From Schaalia odontolytica (GTDB lineage: Bacteria > Actinomycetota > Actinomycetes > Actinomycetales > Actinomycetaceae), in NCBI GenBank assembly GCA_958415245.1, contig CATYYP010000044.1, positions 1 through 10,176 on the forward strand: a stretch of DNA of 10,176 nt, given 5' to 3'. The position numbers were made by a program, and so were the translations under genes. Shown one piece after another: positions 5,750 through 10,176 of the stretch. The notes under the pieces are model-generated. The model was not told where the DNA came from. It saw only the letters and a program-made list of their open reading frames with translations, and made no database searches. Position 1 is the stretch's first letter; each line of letters starts with the position of its first letter.

Positions 5750-7386
5750 ACTGGACAGACATTCAGCAATGGGAGTCGGCGCCGCTACAGGCGTACGCAG
5801 CAGAGTGCGAAAACAAGCAGCGCAAGCTGCAGGCCGCTGGCGACGCCCTTGGAGCACCTTTGAATAGCCTGGTTGGTTCGAGCCAAACAGCCGAGGCCGC
5901 CAAGGCCGCACTGCGCAAGCAGATTACGGCTATCGATAAGGAAGTCAACTTCCTCATCAGCTCGGCTGAGATCGCCTCTGAGGGTGCTCAGGGCATCAAC
6001 GAAATCCGCGCTAACGTTGACGACGCAAAGCAGCTGGCCAACACGTGGCGAATGACTATCGACGCGAGCGGAAACGTGTCGATAGACGCAGCGCAGGTGA
6101 AGGCGCTCCGAAAGGCCGGAAAGAATGTCCTCGATATCAAGTACATGGTCGACACCGCACAGAAGCGTGTCAACACAGCCCTCACGCAGGCACAGAAACT
6201 CGTCGATTCTCTCTCACAGAAGCTAGCCTCCCTTGAGGCAGGTACTTTCGATAACCACGTACACTACTCCGCGACGATCAAGAGTCGCCCCACCTTACCT
6301 CCCGCCGGAGCCTCTGCACAGGAAAACGCGTCCTGGTGGAATTCCCTGTCGGAAGAGGACAAGCAGTGGATGATCAACCATCATCCGGACGTCATCGGCA
6401 ACCTCGAGGGCGTCGACTACACGTCGCGCAACCAGGCAAACCGGATCATGCTGCCACGGCTCCAGAAGCAAGCAAAGGAGGAGCTGGACGCGTACGTCGC
6501 GAAGGTGGGCCCCCACATGAACGGCCCAGAATTTGAGGAATTCGCTCGCCTATCAGCTCGCGTCAAGGCTTTGGATCAAATTGAAGAGACTCTCAAGCAG
6601 GAGTCCGACGGCGTTCCTCGCTACCTGATGCAGCTTGACCCGAGCGGGCCGAATATCCTTGCTGCGGTCTCGCAGAATAACCCCGATGACTCTCAGCACA
6701 TCGGCGTCATCGTACCCGGCATGACGACGAGCGTCGCAGGTAACGGCGAGGATGGCTCCATCCTTGATTACGACGGTCACGCTACAGTCATGCGCGAATC
6801 CGCAGAAAAAGCAGCAGGCCACGGACAAAAGGTCGCGATGGTCTCGTTCTTCGGCTACGACGCGCCTCCTGGTGCCTTCCAGGCATCAAACACCGACATG
6901 GCTCAGGTGGGTGCAAAGAAGCTCGCCAGCTTCCTAACCGGCATCGACGCGGCGCGCGAACACGGGGCTGGCGACGCCCACATCACCGTCGCCAGCCACT
7001 CCTACGGCTCAACCACCGCTGGTATAGCGGCAACACTTGTCGGCGACGGCGTCATCGACGACCTGGTTCAATTCGGCTCGCCCGGCTCGGGCGTGCAGGA
7101 TGTGAGCGAGTTCCACGTCCCCGAAGGACACACATACGTCAGCGCCGCCCCATACGTGAACGACATGGTCCAAGGACTCGGCCCAGATTCCTCATTCGGA
7201 AAGAATCCCGCCGAGATGGACGGCTACAAGCACCTATCGGGTAAAGTAGGCAAATTCAAATGGCGACTGACCCCCACACTGGTCCCTATCCCGGATCCTT
7301 TCGGATTGCACAGCGGCTACTTCACAAAGGGCACACGAGCCAACCGTGACATCGGCCGCGTCATCGGAGGTAAACCTCCCTCATGA
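5746..7386 (+). CDS. DUF1023-type alpha/beta-hydrolase with helical WXG100-like N-terminal half
   Basis: 546 residues from a GTG start. Residues 1-165 are almost wholly helical and Ala/Gln/Lys-rich, in the manner of WXG100/LXG-type helical hairpins. A linker and a further helical part (about 190-300) precede the hydrolase. The DUF1023 fold begins at HIGVIVPGMTTSV (318 onward). The nucleophile is S419 in SHSYGS, followed by VQFGSPGSG; the likely acid is D473 in YVNDMVQ and the base H522 in HSGYF. So the triad looks complete. Substrate is unknown; family members are presumed esterases or lipases. No signal peptide is seen, so export, if any, would need another route such as type VII secretion. 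GTG shares bases with the upstream micro-ORF stop, and the end overlaps the next start (ATGA). The hydrolase call is firm; any secretion link is an inference. Confidence 0.85.
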   Translation: MNWTDIQQWESAPLQAYAAECENKQRKLQAAGDALGAPLNSLVGSSQTAEAAKAALRKQITAIDKEVNFLISSAEIASEGAQGINEIRANVDDAKQLANTWRMTIDASGNVSIDAAQVKALRKAGKNVLDIKYMVDTAQKRVNTALTQAQKLVDSLSQKLASLEAGTFDNHVHYSATIKSRPTLPPAGASAQENASWWNSLSEEDKQWMINHHPDVIGNLEGVDYTSRNQANRIMLPRLQKQAKEELDAYVAKVGPHMNGPEFEEFARLSARVKALDQIEETLKQESDGVPRYLMQLDPSGPNILAAVSQNNPDDSQHIGVIVPGMTTSVAGNGEDGSILDYDGHATVMRESAEKAAGHGQKVAMVSFFGYDAPPGAFQASNTDMAQVGAKKLASFLTGIDAAREHGAGDAHITVASHSYGSTTAGIAATLVGDGVIDDLVQFGSPGSGVQDVSEFHVPEGHTYVSAAPYVNDMVQGLGPDSSFGKNPAEMDGYKHLSGKVGKFKWRLTPTLVPIPDPFGLHSGYFTKGTRANRDIGRVIGGKPPS

Positions 7387-7961
7387 GACAGTTCTTCACT
7401 GCCCTTCTCGTACTGTTTTCAGTTATCGCTTGCGCCGCGTGCGCACCGTTTTTTGGAGGATCCATGAGTCCGCTTAGCCCCCAGGTTAAATCCGTCGAGG
7501 CCTTCCAGCGCGACATCGAGCCCGCGATCATCGCCGCACGCAACGAGCTCGTCACCGCCGAGAACTTCATGGCGTACAAGAACAACTACTCCGTCGCCAG
7601 CTACCGGGAGGACGGAAAGACCTTATATTCCTTCCATTCACGCATGTTCTTCTTTACCGAGCTGGACACAGATCGCATCCGCGACACCTACAGTGCTCGT
7701 CTCCTTCCCCTCGGATTTGAACTATCCGAAGACCGCTGGACATCCAACGGAGTTGAGATCGTTGACTACCTATGGATCAACGAGGAGTACCAAGCCGTCG
7801 TCTCGGCGACGACACGGCTCGGCGAGGAAACCTCCACCTACTACTACACACAGGGCACTCCAACGGACGGATCCAACGGCGATCCCAAGCAGCTGATCGA
7901 CCAGCCCGGGCGCATCCCCGACTGGTTCGACCCCAACCTTCCGCCCTCAGGACAGGGATGA
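7383..7961 (+). CDS. Putative lipoprotein, first of two paralogues
   Basis: 192 residues. Hydrophobic signal segment 4-16 leads into VIAC (lipid Cys C17; C20 is a second choice), so the mature protein should be anchored on the outer face of the membrane. The mature part opens VEAFQRDIEPAIIAARNEL (about 37-55), has an aromatic core including SFHSRMFFF and YYYTQG, and ends with DPKQLIDQPGRIPDWFDP. The same landmarks recur in order in the next gene. The ATG overlaps the hydrolase stop as ATGA, and the gene overlaps its own successor the same way, so the three are co-translated. No enzymatic motif is seen and no family is recognised. A role as partner, chaperone or inhibitor of the hydrolase fits the context but is a guess. 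Confidence 0.8.
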   Translation: MRQFFTALLVLFSVIACAACAPFFGGSMSPLSPQVKSVEAFQRDIEPAIIAARNELVTAENFMAYKNNYSVASYREDGKTLYSFHSRMFFFTELDTDRIRDTYSARLLPLGFELSEDRWTSNGVEIVDYLWINEEYQAVVSATTRLGEETSTYYYTQGTPTDGSNGDPKQLIDQPGRIPDWFDPNLPPSGQG

Positions 7962-8587
7962 TGCAACGAGCAACCGAACTCCGGGGAGCACGACCACTCG
8001 CGCTCCTCGCCTGCGCCCTCCTGGCGCTGTGCACGGCCTCGTGCGCAGTGCTGTACGGAGGCCGTCCCGGCCAGAACCCTTGGAATCTGCAGACCAGGCA
8101 GAAAGCACAGCACATGCACTCGATTGAGGAATTCCAACGGGACATCGAGCCGACGATCATTGACGCACGTAACGAGTTCATCAACGGCAGCAATATCCTC
8201 GCATACAGTTCAAGAGACCACATCCATGACGGCGACTATGAGGGTACGACCCTGTACATCCTCGGTTCCGCGCAGTATTTCTTCGAAGAGCACGACGTCG
8301 ACAAAGTCCGGTCGATCCTCAATGACAGCCTCACTCCTCTCGGATTTACGATGTGGGAAAAAGAGGACAACGGAGATCGCGGCAGAACGACAACGATGGT
8401 CTGGCATCACGAAAAATACGGGGCGACCGTCAGCGTCCTTATTGCCGCCGATGACGGCTACAGCGCGTTCGACTATGGGACGGAAAATTTGAGGAGCGAC
8501 GGATCCACCGGCAATCCGAAAGAGCTCTTCAACACCCCCGGCCGGATTCCTGAAGGCTTTGATCCGGACACTGTCCCGAAGAGGTAA
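7958..8587 (+). CDS. Putative lipoprotein, second paralogue
   Basis: 209 residues from ATG 7958, or 208 from the adjoining ATG 7961; GGACAGGG just before serves as SD. The signal segment is longer (about 13-25) and ends TASC, lipid Cys C29, a slightly atypical lipobox since -3 is Thr. Shared blocks with the preceding protein: IEEFQRDIEPTIIDARNEF, a FF-containing aromatic stretch, TPLGF, and DGSTGNPKELF...PGRIPEGFDP. The similarity also shows at DNA level around the QRDIEP block, so a tandem duplication followed by divergence is likely. The middle carries extra charged residues (EKEDNGDRGR) absent from its twin. It is the last gene of the operon. Function unknown. Confidence 0.8.
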   Translation: MMQRATELRGARPLALLACALLALCTASCAVLYGGRPGQNPWNLQTRQKAQHMHSIEEFQRDIEPTIIDARNEFINGSNILAYSSRDHIHDGDYEGTTLYILGSAQYFFEEHDVDKVRSILNDSLTPLGFTMWEKEDNGDRGRTTTMVWHHEKYGATVSVLIAADDGYSAFDYGTENLRSDGSTGNPKELFNTPGRIPEGFDPDTVPKR

Positions 8588-8618
8588 TCAGCGCGCCGAC
8601 CTCCCAGGACTACTCGCC

Positions 8619-8655
8619 GGGTGACCGCGGGCCGCCATGAGCTGCGGCGCCACCC
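8619..8655. terminator. Possible bidirectional hairpin between convergent genes
   Basis: GGGTG (8619-8623) can pair with CACCC (8651-8655), and GCCGC (8631-8635) with GCGGC (8644-8648). The hairpin lies in the 78-bp gap between the second lipoprotein and the oppositely read MFS gene. No T-run accompanies it, so factor-independent termination is doubtful. Confidence 0.3.
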
Positions 8656-8665
8656 CTCCTCAGCC

Positions 8666-10099
8666 TCAGCGCCCGCGGCGGTACAGGTATTCGTGCAGCC
8701 AGTCGCCCGCGATGCCGGTCGCTGCGGCAACGACGCAGACGAGGGCGACGGCCTGGAATGCGCCCGACGCGAGCAGCGGGGTGAACACGCCGATGCCGAT
8801 CGCGGCACTGCCCTGCATAGCGAGGTCGTTCATGGCGACGGCGCGCCCGTTCTGTCCGGGGGCGACGGTCGCAAAAACGGTGTCGTAGATGGGTGTGAAC
8901 AGGGCACCGAAGCCCGCGTACATGAGGCACATCGCGGCGGTGATGACCCACGTTCCCATGCTCATGCACAGCATGAGGAGGGCGGTGCCCGTCAGGATGA
9001 AGCCGATGCACGCGCGCACGGTGCGGCCGCGTCCGATGCGGGCCATGACGGCGCCCGACGTCATGGCGGTGGTCAGGGCGACGCAGTAGGCGGGCAGGAG
9101 GCGCATGGACACCTGCGCGGGCGTGAGCCCGTAGTTGGTGGCACCGATGCCGTTCATGAGGGGCGCGACCGTGAAGTTCATGCAGTAGACGATCAGGATG
9201 AGGCTGATCGAGCGCGCCCACGGCACGTTCGTGAAGAAGGAACGCGTGATGAAGGGGGCTCGCGCACGCCCGATGTAGCGCCAGAAGAGGACGCCGCCGA
9301 GGATGAGGCCCGCGATGAGCCACCAGTGCGGGTTCGCGGCGACCAGGGTGAGCAGTAGGGCCAGGGAGGAGAAGATCGCAAGGCCGACGACGTCAACGCG
9401 CCCGGCGCGGGCGCGCGCGGGGACGCGACGCCCCATGATCGGCAGGCAGGCAAGGCCACCCAGGGGAATGAGGAGGAGCAGAGCCCAGTTGATGTCGGCG
9501 AGGATACCCCCGGCCAGCATGCCGATTGCGGTGCCGCCCTGGAAGGCCGCGCACATGAGGCCGACGTAGAGGCCTCGTTTCTTCGGGTCGCGGATGGCGG
9601 TCGCCAGGATCATGTACGCGGAGGCGGCGGCCTGGTATCCGAGGGTTTGGAGTGCTCGGGCGACGATGACGCCGGCCAGCGACGAGGAGAAGACGAAGCC
9701 GAGCAGGGACCCCGCGACGATCAGCGCGATCCCCACGTCGACGATGCGGCGCAGCGGAATGAAGTCACCAAGGGTTCCGTACAGGAAGCAGGCGACGCCG
9801 AGGACGATGCCGGGGATCGCCGTGATGAGGCCGGAGGCGTCTCCCGCGCCGATGTCCTGGGCGACACGCAGGTAGACGAGGTTGAACCCCTGGAGGGAGA
9901 CGGTTCCGAGAGCGTAGATGCCGAGAAGCGGCAAGAGCACGCGCGCCGGCCCGTCCGCGTATTCGCCGTCCGTGGCGACGGTGCGCAAGTTGACCGCGGA
10001 GGCCGAGGCCTCCCCTCGGATGACCTGCGAGGGGACGGTGGCGACGCGGCAGGTGGGTCCTGCCGCCCGCGAGGAGATGAAGAATCGGAGCGTGCGCAC
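8666..10099 (-). CDS. Major facilitator superfamily transporter, probable multidrug/efflux type
   Basis: About 477 residues from GTG 10099, ending in a TGA. The protein is a polytopic inner-membrane carrier, likely a proton-driven exporter. Starting near LLPLLGIYALGTVSL there are about 14 hydrophobic segments, as in the DHA2 branch. The motif-A loop GTLGDFIPLRRI follows the second, and ARALQTLGYQAAASAYMILAT resembles motif B, which carries the Arg of drug antiporters. Then come AAFQGGTAIGMLAGGIL (motif C-like, antiporter type) and a second-half loop MARIGRGRTVRACIG. Substrate cannot be told. The start is uncertain: the frame stays open to the window edge, and TTG 10168, GTG 10099 and a TTG near 9990 are possible. 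GTG 10099 has only a distant GGTGA. DNA beyond about 10105 is AT-richer and looks non-coding. It is convergent with the lipoprotein operon and apparently monocistronic here. Confidence 0.85.
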   Translation of the reverse strand: MRTLRFFISSRAAGPTCRVATVPSQVIRGEASASAVNLRTVATDGEYADGPARVLLPLLGIYALGTVSLQGFNLVYLRVAQDIGAGDASGLITAIPGIVLGVACFLYGTLGDFIPLRRIVDVGIALIVAGSLLGFVFSSSLAGVIVARALQTLGYQAAASAYMILATAIRDPKKRGLYVGLMCAAFQGGTAIGMLAGGILADINWALLLLIPLGGLACLPIMGRRVPARARAGRVDVVGLAIFSSLALLLTLVAANPHWWLIAGLILGGVLFWRYIGRARAPFITRSFFTNVPWARSISLILIVYCMNFTVAPLMNGIGATNYGLTPAQVSMRLLPAYCVALTTAMTSGAVMARIGRGRTVRACIGFILTGTALLMLCMSMGTWVITAAMCLMYAGFGALFTPIYDTVFATVAPGQNGRAVAMNDLAMQGSAAIGIGVFTPLLASGAFQAVALVCVVAAATGIAGDWLHEYLYRRGR

Positions 10100-10176
10100 G
10101 GCGATTAGTTCACCACAAATCAACCGTTTAGCAGTATTGCAGGAAACTAGTGTGCGAATAAAGCTCAACTTAACAC

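Noticed and set aside
8621..9358. 245-codon plus-strand frame opposite the MFS gene
   Set aside because: His/Glu/Ala/Arg-rich antisense shadow; the minus frame shows regular transmembrane segments and MFS motifs.
10097..10168. Longer MFS protein starting at TTG 10168
   Set aside because: The added 23 residues are not hydrophobic or MFS-like, the codons are AT-rich unlike the gene, and there is no SD visible before the TTG. Still possible, as the frame is open to the edge.

Overview
The window is high-GC DNA with dense genes, GTG starts, stop/start overlaps of the ATGA/GTGA type, a menaquinone pathway pair and lipoproteins. This points to an actinobacterium. The protein style (PG_binding_4/YkuD L,D-transpeptidase, DUF1023 hydrolase with paired lipoproteins) would suit the Actinomycetaceae (Actinomyces/Schaalia), but that placement is an inference without a search.

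Layout from left to right: (1) 1-589, minus strand, the N-terminal 196 codons of a GH13 alpha-glucosidase/oligo-1,6-glucosidase that runs off the left edge. (2) 590-1641, about 1 kb with no supported gene but rich in repeats: a 13-bp palindrome and a LacI-type operator-like site upstream of the glucosidase, several copies of a degenerate ~20-bp motif in both orientations (partly on a 41-42 bp period), two diverged ~100-bp elements with inverted ends, a 32-bp tandem repeat, a 100-bp palindrome, and a strong terminator. (3) 1642-3084, minus strand, a membrane-anchored L,D-transpeptidase. (4) 3303-5562, plus strand, menE and menA with a 17-bp overlap, for menaquinone synthesis. (5) 5672-8587, plus strand, an apparent four-cistron operon in which every junction is a short stop/start overlap: a 25-codon micro-ORF, a DUF1023 alpha/beta-hydrolase with a helical WXG100-like N-terminal half, and two paralogous lipoproteins. 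A promoter candidate framed by an 8-bp inverted repeat precedes it. (6) 8666-about 10099, minus strand, an MFS efflux-type transporter facing the operon.

The glucosidase (sugar use), L,D-transpeptidase (cell-wall crosslinking), MenE/MenA (respiratory quinone) and MFS exporter are ordinary housekeeping or accessory genes. Two parts merit attention: the hydrolase plus twin-lipoprotein operon, which looks like a self-contained cell-surface or secretion-linked module of unknown function, and the mosaic of palindromic repeats at 757-1471, which resembles an undescribed extragenic repeat family.
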